NCBI GenBank assembly: GCA_914767715.1
Contig: OU612069.1
Span: 24,797,387-24,861,386, forward strand
Direction: 5' to 3'
Source of the DNA: Membranipora membranacea
Taxonomy: Eukaryota; Bryozoa; Gymnolaemata; Cheilostomatida; Membraniporidae
DNA: 64,000 nucleotides
Position numbers and translations under genes: made by a program. Positions 1 to 11,601 of this stretch are shown piece by piece; positions within the stretch are counted from its first letter, which is position 1, and the number at the start of each line of letters is the position of its first letter. The notes under the pieces were generated by a model, which saw nothing but the letters and a program-made list of their open reading frames with translations, did no database searches and had not been told where the DNA came from.

Positions 1-369
1 AGCCCTGTGGCTGCGTATATCAGTAATGGTATTATGTGTGCTCTATAAAACAGAGTAAGGCCATTGTTGTTGACTCCTACCTATTTTGGACTAGAGTTGG
101 GCTGCAGACAGGCATTTTAAACAACCCACAAAAGAAATAGTCCATGAGACAAAGATCGCATCTATATGAATTCAAACAGCATTGTGAATGAAAAATATAG
201 CAAAGTAAACCTATAGCTTGTAGATTCGGGTCTAACATACTGACTTTGGTATGTGGATTCGATCACCAAATTGTTCCCTATTTAATATGGGTAAAGTCAA
301 TATTGGGAATACAAACTAGTGCAATATTTTCACCTTAGTACTGTTTTGTCTCTCTCACCATGTGTGTAC

Positions 370-599
370 TCTTGCTGTTTAGTGAGAAAGAGAAGGCTAG
401 GCTGCCCCTGAAGGGGGCGCAAGGTGCCCTAAATCCTCATACTGAGAATGTGATACATCCTATTAAACTAGAATGCATCCTAGAGGTGAGGCAATAGAAT
501 ACCTCTTAATCATGAGTGTGCAGCAAGCTGCCAGAACTAAAATGGCACTACTCGGCCATTGGCAGTGACCCTTTGATCTTAGCCAATAGGCCGAGAAGC
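370..599 (-). repeat. U2-snRNA-headed SINE-like unit 1
   Basis: Read on the minus strand, the unit begins GCTTCTCGGCCTATTGGCTA and goes on AGATCAA. This matches the conserved 5' end of U2 snRNA except for one T-to-A change. After that the similarity to U2 ends, and a body of about 200 bp follows that is shared with the neighbouring unit and with 22583-22794. The body includes a short GC-rich hairpin (CCCCCTTCAGGGG). No Sm site or U2 3' stem-loops are visible, so this is not a functional U2 gene. Confidence 0.65.
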
Positions 600-835
600 A
601 CTCTTGATGTTTAGAAAGAAACAGAAGACTGGGCTGCCCCTAAAAGGGGACGCAAGGTGCCCTTAATCCTCACACTGAAAATGTGATACATCCTATAAAA
701 CTAGAATGCATCCTAGAGGTGAGTCCATAAAAGATCTCCTAATCGGGAGTGTGCAGCAAGCTGCCAGAACTAAAATGGCACTACTCAGCCATTGGCAGTG
801 ACCCTTTGATCTTAGCCAATAGGCCGAGGAGCGAT
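600..835 (-). repeat. U2-snRNA-headed SINE-like unit 2
   Basis: It lies directly upstream (on the minus strand) of unit 1 in the same orientation. The head reads ATCGCTCCTCGGCCTATTGG, about 28 of 30 positions like the U2 5' end, including the very first bases. The tail (CTAAACATCAAGAG) abuts the head of unit 1, so the two units are a head-to-tail dimer. Confidence 0.65.
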
Positions 836-856
836 CTTAGCCAATAGGCCGAGGAG
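836..856 (-). repeat. Extra partial U2-like head
   Basis: A third, truncated head (CTCCTCGGCCTATTGGCTAAG on the minus strand) adjoins unit 2. It suggests that the dimer arose by tandem duplication inside the head. Confidence 0.55.
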
Positions 857-860
857 TGTT

Positions 861-1448
861 ATTCTTTCAATATTTTTCCCAAATTTGTGTATTTACTATA
901 AAGTAAATCAAACAAATTTTCTGAAGTGGTGTGTATAAGATCAAATCATCCTTAGGCGCTCCAAAGAGTTCTATCTGTGGTCTACCGTCATTGATCCATT
1001 ACCAACAAAATCAACTACAGCTATCACACAAGACACCAGAATTTAGTAGCACCTGAACCACCTATCAACAGACAGAGACCAATCGATGAAATTCATGAGT
1101 GGGCAACTACCAACAAGATGCCTCAAAACTACTTACAAAGACTGGAACATACACATGGAAAATGAACATCAAGTACCATGTTCCACCGATGCTAAGATGT
1201 TTGGTGTTGACATGCATATAATATCATTATCTAATCAAATCATTACCATCAAGGAAATACACTTACACTATTGGGTGAACAATATTGCATTCATATGTAC
1301 CAACTCTGGATAGCGTCAGTAGGCACGCATGCCAGTCCGGCCCAACCCTTTCTCGACGCACTAGCAGAGGGCCAAACTAACACCCTGTCAAAAGCTCTTG
1401 AAGATGAAGATCCATGTCAAATTTAACCTGAAGAGATGATACACATTC
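861..1448 (+). other. Conserved non-genic stretch with short open frames
   Basis: The stretch is near-identical in both copies (right copy 45980-46567). A 75-codon frame opens at 1086 (MKFMSGQLPTRC...), is kept in the right copy and matches nothing I recognise. A second frame (PAQPFLDALAEGQTN...) follows at about 1336. It is closed by a stop near 1425 here but open in the right copy. These may be remnants of a transposed gene piece, since the second frame runs into the foldback at 1449. Confidence 0.3.
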
Positions 1449-1790
1449 TTAAACCACTGCTGACACAGCTGAGCTTTGCCAAGCAGAGCTACCAGTCAAA
1501 AACTAAAATAGAGAGTTGTGGCATCAAAACATCTAGCCAGTAGCTTTGCATGGAATTATATCTGCTCTCAAACTGTAGGCAGTATCTTCTTCCCACCTGA
1601 TTGGTCAGTGTCAGCATTTGTCATCACTAATGGTGGATGGGTTGGGAAAAAGATACTCCCTACATTTTGAGAGCAGATATAATTCCATGCAAAGCTACTG
1701 GCTAGATGTTTTGACGCCACAACTCTCCAGTTAAATTTTTGACTGGTGGCTCTGCTGGGCCAAGTCCAGCTTTATCAGCAGTGGTTTAAG
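1449..1790. repeat. Foldback (inverted repeat), about 340 bp
   Basis: The arms run from TTAAACCACTGCTGA at 1449 to its complement TCAGCAGTGGTTTAA ending near 1789. They match through the central segment AGTAGCTTTGCATGGAATTA and its complement. Each arm is about 150 bp with a few mismatches around an unpaired centre near 1600-1640. The left arm overlaps the end of an open frame. Confidence 0.85.
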
Positions 1791-1919
1791 ATCAATCTTC
1801 CTTCTTCATAATTCATATAGTGCACATAAACCATCTCTGACTTTAACATCAGAATAGTCTTTACTGTTGAAAAACACCGAGCGAGTATTTCACTTGTATT
1901 TCATTTGTAGTATATTCAG

Positions 1920-1923
1920 TTAA
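1920..1923. other. Empty TTAA target site
   Basis: This single TTAA in TATTCAGTTAAGGATATT is the site that is filled in the right copy, where TTAA is found on both sides of the 47043-50159 element. It is the pre-insertion allele. Confidence 0.93.
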
Positions 1924-1929
1924 GGATAT

Positions 1930-4505
1930 TTTGAATATCGCTTTTCACCTCGTAGAAGATTCTTATTTTTTTATCAATTTTTTTATCAATAAATGTATTT
2001 GGAAAGAGAATAATGAATTGAAAAAAAACAACTGTTATAAGAAAAAAAAACGTCTTAGTGTTTTATTTGCCAGCATATTCGATATTTGTTCTCTTAGCTG
2101 ATATGTTCTATCTACTATGATACTATGGAAACTCGGGTCAACGGATTTGTTTTTCTTTCAGTCATAATTAATCAAAAGTAAGAACTAATTACTAAGCAAA
2201 AAAGTACTACTATCTTATATAACTGTTTACAAAATCTTCCTCATGAATATTCCGTTGCTCGCTAATTAACTTTGCCTTTCAGTGTCTATATGAGCTTCCC
2301 TAGCCTCATCTCTTATATCATTCTTCTGTTCATCACTATCTATACCACAGTTACCATCTCCTTCTGGATTCTGTATCTGATTTCTCTCTACTCCTTCTGT
2401 AACATTAAATGAGCATTTACTCTTATAGTGCTAATGAGTCACATATTGTTAAAGTCATAATTTTGCGTGCGGAATACATGAGGAATATTTGCTGCAGTAT
2501 TTTGCTGTACACACTACATAATTAGGGTGGTTTAGCACAATTTTAAGTGATGAATATAATTATATAAAGCAAAAACTCAGGTACTAGCAGCATGTTGAAT
2601 TTGTTGTCCCCACTAAGGCAACAAAAATTTCTCTATATCATATAACTTCGATCAATACTATCTGATGATACTTTTTATGGCATACTGTAAGCTGTAACCC
2701 CCATCATAATGATAATTTTAGTTTATTAACTGAAGCTGGTTATTCAGCAGCATGTGGAGTTTTCTTCAATTGCTCTTGACCTTATTGCATTATTCATTTA
2801 ACTAGTTGAATTTTAAAACACAGCTTGGTCGAAATGGCAGCACCTTCTTCTACGATCATAGAACATTGATGTGCGCTACATGCTGTGATGATCTACTACA
2901 AACAAAAGGCAAAAAAACCAATAAGACTTGTTCTCACTACCGTTGTTTTAGTACTTGTGGCACAAATTCTAAACTCACCAAAATATTGAAGAGATGCCAT
3001 TGGTCCTGTTTCAGAGATTATATTTAAATTCCGAATAATTTATTTCATGCTTAGAGGACAACTGGATCATATGAGTAGAGTCACCCCTTTATATAGGCCC
3101 TCTTCGAGTTATCCATCGACTCTGGTGTTTTTGCAAATATTTTAATATGCAGAGGAGAGTGCAGTCATCAGAGGACGGGCTGCATCATTGGAATTACGTT
3201 AATCACAGAATTCCTTTATCTATCGATATATGGCTAAATTTTACAAAAAAATAGTGACAACAAATGAAAATCCCCTAGTTTGCATTCTTTCAACCAGTTG
3301 TTGTGATCAGTAACCAATAGAACCATAACTTGATGTCTAACATTGAGTAATTGCAGCCTATTCAATTTATCCGTATCATAAGAGATGACAAGAAAGCTGG
3401 GGTTTGTATGAATGAGGACTAGAAATAAATTTATGTGCGATCCTAGCACAGCATAATATTTGGCAAAGGTCATGGAGGGGGAATTGCCATTCTGTCAGGG
3501 TGCTTTCGTTAGAGACAAAATTATCTCAAAAATCTCTATGGCAACCATTATTTCAAATGAGTGCTCCATGATAAGTTTTGCAAAAAATGTGAATTACTAT
3601 AAGGCTGTATCATAATGGGATATTTTCTATTTTTTGCAGAAAATTAAAAAAATTGTTAATTCATTTCACTATAGTATTATTCTCATCACTGAAACAAAGG
3701 TCATATCGGTGCACAGGAATTCAATTATCATGTTATTGGTAAAGGTATTTTTAGCTTAAAATCCGGTTTTTTTGCTTCTGTGCATCCTGATTGCTGACCC
3801 TTAGTAGGCATTATTTTCAAAACAATGATTTTTCGATTTTGACTGATTGGTAAAGCATTTCGGTACAACCGGAATACATACCCTCACAATAACACATCAG
3901 CAGAGCTGCGATTGTTTTATAAAATGTTGGAAATTCAAGATTGAGTACTGGATTGATTTTCATTCAAGTAATTTGTCAAGCTGTTGTAAACTTGTTGTCC
4001 ATTCAGAGAGAGAGCTTAGCGCAACATCTTATTCCAGCTCCCGCTAGACATAAGGGTTCAAGATAAAGGGGATTAGTTACAGATAGGGTCTATTCTTGTC
4101 CTGCAGTTGGCCTTAACAGTATAATTCATCAGGGATATAGCGCTGTTCGCTTTTTCTCTTTGACAAAAACGTCTCACCTATTACTTTCAAGACACCAGGT
4201 TTTATTCAAAGGCTCAATTTAACAGGGAACAGTCAGAGGTTTGAAACAAACACAGATTAGAGATATTGATACTTTGGTTGGGTCCTGCAACGCACAGAAG
4301 ATTACTTCCTCTGTTCATGGTCCTGATATGAACAGATCTGGATAGAGCAAACAGCTTGGAATACAATATCAAAAAGTATGGCCCTGATTCCATAACCGCA
4401 CACTAGCGTGTTTAAGAAGAATAATTTACAGTAATTAATCATGAAACAATACCAAGCGATGCTGAGACTGCGAAAAATAAACTAACTACATTTGCAATGT
4501 ATACA
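1930..4505. other. Intergenic, no gene recognised
   Basis: AT-rich sequence shared with the right copy (50170-53097). Short frames at 2806-3027, 3234-3473 (minus) and 3847-4047 are conserved between the copies only as much as the surrounding DNA. They lack recognisable domains, so I do not call them genes. At 2433-2441 AATGAGTCA occurs once, where the right copy has a 364-bp block flanked by two copies. Confidence 0.6.
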
Positions 4506-4509
4506 TGTC

Positions 4510-4586
4510 CTACACTGCCCCTACACTGCCCCTACACTGCCCCTACACTGCCCCTACACTGCCCCTACACTGCCCCTACACTAATC
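4510..4586. repeat. 11-bp minisatellite, about 6 units
   Basis: Tandem copies of CTACACTGCCC, perfect, ending in CTACACTAATC. The right-copy partner has about 21 units. Confidence 0.95.
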
Positions 4587-5179
4587 AGAAAAAGTTACTA
4601 TGATAAAGATCAGATCTATACGAATAACTGAATCAAGTATTCTAGACAATTTTTCCTAGAAATTTAACATTATACAGTGTATAAAAAGCAGCGCGTTTTC
4701 ATACTCCTGCATTTTAAATTGTCAAAATGGAGCGATGAGTCTCATCAGCCAGGTAAAACTGTGAGACTTAAAAAACATAGTCTCTCACCGATGGTAAATA
4801 AACACTAGACTAGAAAACAGTGTCCCGTGCGTAACAAATAATACACTAAAGATCCTTTGAAGGGAAAAAGCTATGCTCGTGTAGAAATTATTTTTGATTC
4901 TTCAAATTTTCATGCTATTCAACAAATTTTCACAGGCAATATTTGCCAGATATCCATATGAGCTGAGGTGAAGTGTTAAATACCCATACAAAAAATGTGG
5001 CGCATGCGCAACAACAACCACAAGAAATGTTGGATTTTATGAGAATAATTCTGACATTAAAATTCTACAAATATATATGTATGTATATGTGTTACAATTA
5101 AATGAAAATACTTTTTATTCTCCATTTGGAATTGAACATGAGGTCAAACCGAATAAATGAGGTACTTGATTTGGCTTTA

Positions 5180-7290
5180 GAATTTGGCTGCTGCAGCTGC
5201 TGCTAATATTCATGAGCCTACAGATTCTCTCTCAACCAACAAACCAACATATATTTCATGCCATAATTATTCTGATGAAAACTGCAATGACCTCCTCGCC
5301 TGTTTTGATACTACAATCTGGGAAAACCTAACCCTTGAAGACGACAACATAGACACGCAATCCAACGTCATATCAGATTATATCACATTCTGCACAGACC
5401 TCTGCATCCCACCTAAAACAGTAAAGAAACAGCCTAACCAAAAACCCTGGATCAACAAAAACATCGAACGCTTAATAGATCAGAAACACTATGCTCATCA
5501 AATTGGAAATAAAAAACTATATCATAAACTGAAAAGAAATGTTAGCACAGCAATCAAAAAATCCAAACAAGAATACTCCGCCAAAATACTGCAGCACCTA
5601 GTGAACGAACCTGCCAGAGCGTGGAACGATATTTAAAAACTCAGCGGATTACCTACAAATGACACTACCCCTTTTACAAGCACAGACTTCAAACCAAATG
5701 AGCTCAACAACTTCTTCTGCCGTTTTGAAAAACCAGACATTAGCCAACCAATTGTAGATTCAACGGTGACAGCACCTGTCATTGAAATTAACGACGACAC
5801 AGTCTTAAAGCAACTGAAATCTCTAAATCCTCGCAAAGGGCCAGGGCCGGATGGAGTCATCCCTAAAGTACTGAAACTTTGTGCCTACCCCAACTAGGAC
5901 CAGTCAGTACCAACTATTCACATGCTCTATTGAAAACCATACGAAACCAACAGCTATTATTAAACCCATACCAAAAGTTAACAAACCTACTCAGCTGAAA
6001 GATTACCGACCGACAGCTCCTACAAGCTGCCTATGCAAGATGCTCAAGAGACTGATCAAACATTATGTAACGCAACACACACAAATGGACCCATACCAAT
6101 TTACATACAGAACAAATCGCTCATCTCAAGACGAAGTTATGTGCCTCACAACGACAATAACCAACTTCATTGACAAAGCCCAGACAAACTGCGCTCGCTG
6201 TCTCGTCCTAGATTTTTCATCAGCCTTCAATACAGTTAGAGTAGAATATTTAATCCCATCACTGCAACACCTTGACTCAAACATTACACAATGGATTATT
6301 AGCTTTCTCAGTAATCGCAGACAACTAAACAATATCCATTAACAACAACTTACTCTCAAATACACTCATGACCAACACTGGCACCCGCAAGGATCTGTAC
6401 TAAGTCCTCTATTGTTTTCATTGTATACTGATGGAATTAGATCTAGATGTCAGAACTTTCCTGTTTTAAAATATGCGGATGATACTTGTTTGATTGGACT
6501 CATTGGCAATTTCTCTGATTTAGATTGTTATTAAATTTTTCTGAAGTAAATAGAATAGCTAAACAATGCTCGGATCTGGATCTCCTTTTAAACGCAGGCA
6601 AAACTAAAGAAATGTTATTTTCAACTAAACATGAAAGACCTGTTAGCCCTAGCATCTTACTTAATGGATCAGTTATTTCTTTCTGTGAGACTACTAAATA
6701 TCTTGGTGTTGAGATTGACCAGAAGCTTAGATTTGAAGCCCACATCCAAAATGTTGTTCGTAAGGCAAATCAAAGAATGTATATAATTAAAAACTTTCTG
6801 TATTTGAGAACCAAGCCACTAGCATGCATGCTTTTTAAAAGTTTTATTGTTTCACTTATAATGTATTGTCTACCAGTCCTCTATCCTGTCATTTATCAAC
6901 GAGATAAGAAGGACATGCGCAAAATATTTAAAGATGCTTCCTCGCTCGGATTACAACTTAATTATGATCTCGACACTCTAGTTAACACTCATTAAAAAAA
7001 TTGTGTAATGCAGATATTCACTGATGACGAACACTTTGTCCAGAACTACCTCGAACGATGCCCCTCAGGTCGGCTTAGACACCCTAAATACCGTACTGCC
7101 TTGGGCAAAGACTGCTTTTTGAGACACATGTGCATTTATATTAATAATACCATTTTTTAACTACTTTTTAATAATACTATTTTTGCATGCAAGGCAACTT
7201 CATTATTTTCAGCAGAGTACGTGTACCAGCAACCTTTTCCTCGCGACTTTTACAGTTAGTGATTGAATACAAATCAATCAATCAATCATC
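5180..7290 (+). mobile_element. Decayed Rex1/CR1-group non-LTR retrotransposon
   Basis: The element has lost its endonuclease, and its reverse transcriptase is split over several frames. Frame pieces in order are: a pre-RT segment with the signature KPWINKNIERLI (5184-5636); RT core at 5881-6342 with DYRPTAPTSC, DFSSAFNTV and WIISFLSNRRQ; SPLLFSLYTDGI followed by the catalytic-site variant KYADDT near 6400-6490; and the thumb segment with TKYLGVEIDQKLRF (6525-6995). A frameshifted C-terminal piece (SGRLRHPKYRTALGKD) follows to about 7150. DFSSAFNT is typical of the Rex1/Babar clade. The 3' end is a short (AATC)n tail at 7268-7288, normal for CR1-like LINEs. This copy has lost 12 bases, in frame, that the right copy keeps (LWKT before AIIKPIPK). 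Stops and shifts are mostly shared, so it decayed before the duplication. Confidence 0.88.
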
Positions 7291-7740
7291 ATAGTTTCAT
7301 TGTTTTGATATTTTAGCAGTATTTATCAGTGTGACCATAATTGTAATCACGGTGTAATTTAGTGTTCTGTGCGGCGTCCTGTGCATAACAGTTTTTATGT
7401 TCCGTCGTTGGTGATATATTTAGACAAAGCAAATGATATTAGAGAATTTTGTGTTGCACCATAATTTTCTACACATCCGTGTTATTTGAGATAAAAATAA
7501 TGAATCTCACTGTATGTTCAGTTAAGTAGGAATATTACTGAGTCTAAGGTTCACTATGTTTTGTGAGTTTTCTGTCCTGTAACTACAGACTGACATGTTG
7601 TAAACTTGTTACAATCATGTGCAGTAGTGAAACTGCATTTTTTCACTGTTTCATTTAATATTTTTGAGATTATAGATATATATAAATTTTTTAGCTTGTG
7701 TTGCACTAAATTAATATACTAAAGATGGTTATTTAAAAAT
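7290..7740. other. Intergenic, no gene recognised
   Basis: AT-rich and conserved with the right copy (56036-56490). I see no open frame or repeat structure here. Confidence 0.5.
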
Positions 7741-8033
7741 ATAAATGGTTATAAAAGGCAAAGGGACAACCAGATAGCCAGTTAAAGGCTAGTGTGAAGG
7801 CTGCCCAGCTTAAGTTTTCCTCCCCTACCGCACGACCCCACCGAAAAGGCGGGGAAGCATGCCAAACCGAAGCCGGACTAGGCCGGCGCCTACAGCCGTA
7901 CCGCAAGATCTGCCATGGCGACAGGCAGAGAAGTGTCCTCCCATCCCAATAGGTACCGGTTGTATAGTTCTATACCACTACACAACAAGGACCTTCCACC
8001 TATATAATAGAGGTGGAAGGTCCTTGTTGTTGT
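7741..8033 (+). repeat. GC-rich block ending in a strong hairpin
   Basis: Base composition shifts sharply from AT-rich to GC-rich at about 7750-7960, with several short self-complementary segments such as CCGGACTAGGCCGG. The block ends in a near-perfect hairpin: ACAACAAGGACCTTCCACCT at 7980-7999, a 9-base AT loop, then its complement to about 8029. It is present in both copies. It looks like the structured end of a transposable element, perhaps joined to the LINE fragment that starts here on the other strand. A short frame (MPNRSRTRPAPTAVPQD) crosses it but is not convincing as a gene. Confidence 0.55.
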
Positions 8034-8560
8034 TGTTGGATTTAATTGGTTTCAGTTTAGTGGATCGCATATGATAACTGTGTGATTTTGAGAATTCATC
8101 TAGTTTTTCAGAACTATAAGTTTTTAAAAGCAAATTAAATATAGAATATTTGAATAACATATCGATCGGCATAATTTTCAATTTTTTAAAATACGTTGTG
8201 ACATGAAAATTTGGTTAAATTTTGAGTATGAATCTTAGGCTTGCTTTTTGAATGATTAAAACACTTTTTAAATCTGTTTTGTTTTCATGCCCCCAAAACT
8301 CTAGACCGTATAATAAATGAGGATAAAAGAATGTGTAATATATGTCAACAAGAGTTTTTGGTCTAGGTATGGAGCTATGGCACGCATCATGAACAAACAC
8401 TAATTTAATTTTCTAACAAGTTCAGCTATGTGTTTGGAGAATGAAATATTGATGTCTAAAGTTATTCCAAGAAATTTTGTATTTATTTGAAGAGGAATGT
8501 TGTTCAAATTGAGGGAAAAAAATCATTAAATTTAACTTTTTGTTTGGTGCTCTAAAAATC
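7985..8560 (-). mobile_element. 3' fragment of a CR1/L2-like LINE
   Basis: The minus strand encodes the end of a reverse transcriptase in pieces. TKFLGITLDINISFSKHI (about 8490-8420) is the RT palm-to-thumb motif. The thumb follows at 8400-8215 (YYTFFYPHLLYGLEFWG). After it comes KLKIMPIDMLFKYSIFN at 8181-7978. These segments occur in this order in CR1/L2-like elements. It is truncated at 5' and frameshifted. In the right copy about 220 bp of the middle are missing. Confidence 0.75.
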
Positions 8561-10734
8561 ATTGATAAAAAGTTATGGATTAAAGGGAACATATCCGACC
8601 CCAAACATGAATAATTCAATTTTTGAAGAAGTTCTGGAACATATTTCTCATCTTCGATTGTTGCACAAGTTCAGGAATCGAACACGATTAAAAGACATAA
8701 TATGCCTTACCCATTGCACCACGGCCGCTCTCTACACTGCTACAGCAAACTCCTTGTAAATTGTTATCAAGTAGGTTGCCTGAGTTTTTTATGTCTTTTA
8801 CTGGAATGTCAATCTCTGCGTAAATTATAAGCTACCGGATTTTAGCCACATCAAATAACTATCGAACATTTCGAACCAATGGAGCAAAGAAAGAATATCA
8901 AATACCAATAATTTTATTTATTTTTCTTGTGAACATATATAAAAAATATCAGAAAATTGTGACATTATGGTTTGTAGGATTACAATTAAATTTTGAAAAA
9001 CATTACCAATGTTTGTTAGCTTGAAATTAGTGCAAAAAAATATGTTCAAGTATGATTATCACTATATTTTTGAAAATTCATTAAAAAAAATTATTTTTTA
9101 ATCCTTACCAAAATAGCATCTTGTTTCCAACCATACCTGACATGTCTCCCTATTTTGTATACGGGGACTCCCAGCTTTTAGGGTTTTTTCCGTCCCCTCC
9201 CTATCTCCCTTTTTCCTCCCTTTTTCCAGCTTCCTTCATCAAGCAAACTGTTAAAGCTACTTTTTGCAAGGGAAACTATGTTTTCCTACCTCCACAGTAC
9301 ATTTACCTATGTAAATACGCATTGCCATCACTGTCTGTACGAAGCTATTCATTATCTTTACCTAGCCTAACACTTTTGTTAGGGCTGTCACTCCTAGTTT
9401 GGTTAAAGTGCAACAGAGATTTGTAAAATCAGGTAGAATGACGCTTTGATGCTGGATGCTATATACATATATATCAATAACTGCTGCGATCAACCGTCAT
9501 TTTGGGTTAACTGGCCTTCAGCTGAAAGATATTGCATATCTGCATCATGAAGTTATGGCCATTGTTGCTACGTAGATATGTCCTCAGTCATGAATGTTTT
9601 ATTACCGGGGAATAATGTCAATGGTCTGCATCATTTTGACATCATGAACTGTTTTGAGATTGTATAAAAAAATCAAATGGATAATTGACCTTTTTACGAA
9701 TTGTGCCTCCATGACAGGAGAGGAGACAACCACGGTTTTTGTTTTAAACAATGTGATAATGATTTTGATTGTGGATAAGTGTTTTCGAAGTGATTGATAG
9801 TTTGATGTTTCTCTGTAACTGATGGTTTGGGTAAATATATTGCATAAAGTTCAGCTTGTCATGTTAATTTGTTGAGTTGTTCTGTGCTGTGCTGTTCTGT
9901 TGATGTATCCCACAATACAGTTTTTCTGTTACCTTTCTTTTGCAGAAGAGAAGGTGGTCGTAAATAAAGTTCACTGAAAACTAGGTCTAATCTTTCTTCA
10001 TGTTCATGTGAAGACCCTCTATATCCCTGCGATGCTGCACACCTACTACCCCCTTAGCTTTAATTTAGGTGTAGCCATGTCAGGCTTGTCTCTTGTCTGT
10101 AAAGTCATCATACTATCACAGCTCTAAAGCAAAGTTTGCTCTCACTGTTGTGGTGGAGTGCTATTGCAAATTTTCAAGGCACCACGCTAACTTTGTCACA
10201 GTGGCGTGATACACAGCTTTTAGGGTATTCCTTCGCATTCACAGAGGAAGCAAATTTTACTCTTACCACTACTCCATACTCATGATCTTGTCAGGCGTCT
10301 AAATCATGGATAAACAAGGCTATCACTACCACTAACTGCATACGTGCTTAGTGATTTTGCAGATATCAGCTCATGCCGCAGTTATGCAAATATATAGGAC
10401 GATGCTACTCATCATGCTGCAACAGCAAACCATGGCTTTGATAAATACAATAATACTCTTTCTTTTATATTCAATATCATAAGTCTTTTTCAAGCCTTCG
10501 ACACTCTCAATCTTTATGATAATTTTAATTAATATTAAATTTCATTAAATATGAAATAGTGCATCCATCATTTCCAGGGATTAGCTGACAAGATTAGGCT
10601 TGTATCTCAGTATCACTAAGACCAGATAATAAGTGCATAGGTTGTAGTTTGACAACTTATCTTCTCAAATGCTTTCTTTTCAACCTTCGGAAACTTAGAA
10701 TGTTTTACTCAGACCCCTGCTTCCATGCGTTCAC
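8561..10734. other. Intergenic, no gene recognised
   Basis: Shared with the right copy (57090-59410). A pyrimidine-rich stretch at 9170-9240 makes a 101-codon frame (9121-9426) with no domain. About 9850-10160 resembles 13930-14200, sharing the stem TGTATCCCACAAT and TTCACTGAAAACTAGGT. This is an old internal duplication within the segment. Confidence 0.55.
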
Positions 10735-10945
10735 TTTTATATAATGAGTGTTCCCATGCCAGAGGGTTAATGTAGGTTGCTGATATTCCACATCGTTTTC
10801 CCTGTTTCAAATGGGCTTCCATAAAGGGGGAAAACTTCGGGAATCCCAACCTAATGGTTTTCCATTTTGTATGCTGATGATTCAATAATAATGTTCTTTG
10901 CTGGTATATTATTCCACTGAATTGATACACTTTTTCAGGTGACAT
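10735..10945. repeat. Dispersed module, copy 1
   Basis: One of at least four related blocks in the left copy, at about 10735, 13285, 14341 and 16170. Shared elements in order are a short sequence like GAGTGTTCTCATGACA, then GTAAGTTGCTGATATTCCAC, then TTTCCCC. In the fuller copies this is followed by GGGGGAAAAC, GGTTTTCCATTT and a CAATAATAATGTT tract. It may be the conserved promoter or first-exon region of the minus-strand cysteine-rich gene family, or a repeat. Confidence 0.5.
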
Positions 10946-11283
10946 TGTTAGTCATCGCTCAGTGCAGCAGTCATGTGAATAGTGTAAGGAATTTAAGTCT
11001 ATTATTCAATACTGTCAGGTGTATTAGTCTTTGGAAAACTTCATTTTTCTTAAATATAAGCCCAAGATATTGGTTTGACAACTGGATGTCGCAATTTTAC
11101 CAGTTTCTATGCAGCATATATTACCCCAAATACCTACCCGAAGCATATGCTATTGACTCATATAAGATCTCATATCTATCAGAAAATTATGTGTGGCTAT
11201 GTAACCATAGTTTATGGTTATAATAGTTTTATTGTGTAGAATTCTCCGAAGACCCTTAGATTGCTATCAGTAGGTATTATTGT

Positions 11284-11560
11284 TCAAATTATTCGCACAA
11301 AAAAAACAAGTTTTATTACCGCAGACAGAAATGGCCTTTTGCTTACATCTGTTTTGTGACATTTGCTGTATAGCAATTTTGCAAAGAGGTCTACGGTTAA
11401 GTAAGATCCAGTTTCCTTTCCACATTTGCATCTAAGCATCAGAAAGTATTGTTTATTGTATGTGCTCATGAATTTGGTGTAGTGACATCCTCTATCACGA
11501 TAATGCTCTTCTTTGAAACCATTACCACCACACCCACATACACATGTCCTCACCAGCCGC
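11284..11560 (-). pseudogene. Second exon of cysteine-rich gene family, unit A (left copy only)
   Basis: Read on the minus strand, a pyrimidine-rich acceptor (TCTCCTTTCAACAG) ends at 11561 and the frame enters in phase 2. The protein has CVCGCGGNGFKEEH, then GCHYTKF, then YNKQYFLMLRCKCGKE. The six cysteines and the CHYTK and CKCGK motifs align residue by residue with unit B (15068-15248). The frame continues to a stop at 11284 with a longer, unrelated tail. The matching first exon near 12891 has an early stop and a foreign exon-like piece lies between, so the unit is probably dead. The right copy has lost this exon by deletion. Function unknown; the paired CxC motifs suggest metal binding. 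Confidence 0.55.
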
Positions 11561-11601
11561 CTGTTGAAAGGAGAAGAAACCTTGGCAGTCATATCAAACA
11601 T

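Noticed and set aside
370-856. Functional U2 snRNA gene
   Set aside because: Only the first 28-30 bases match U2. The branch-point-binding region, Sm site and 3' stem-loops are absent.
9121-9426. 101-codon frame, proline- and serine-rich
   Set aside because: It lies over a pyrimidine-rich tract, has no domain or splice support, and starts without ATG.
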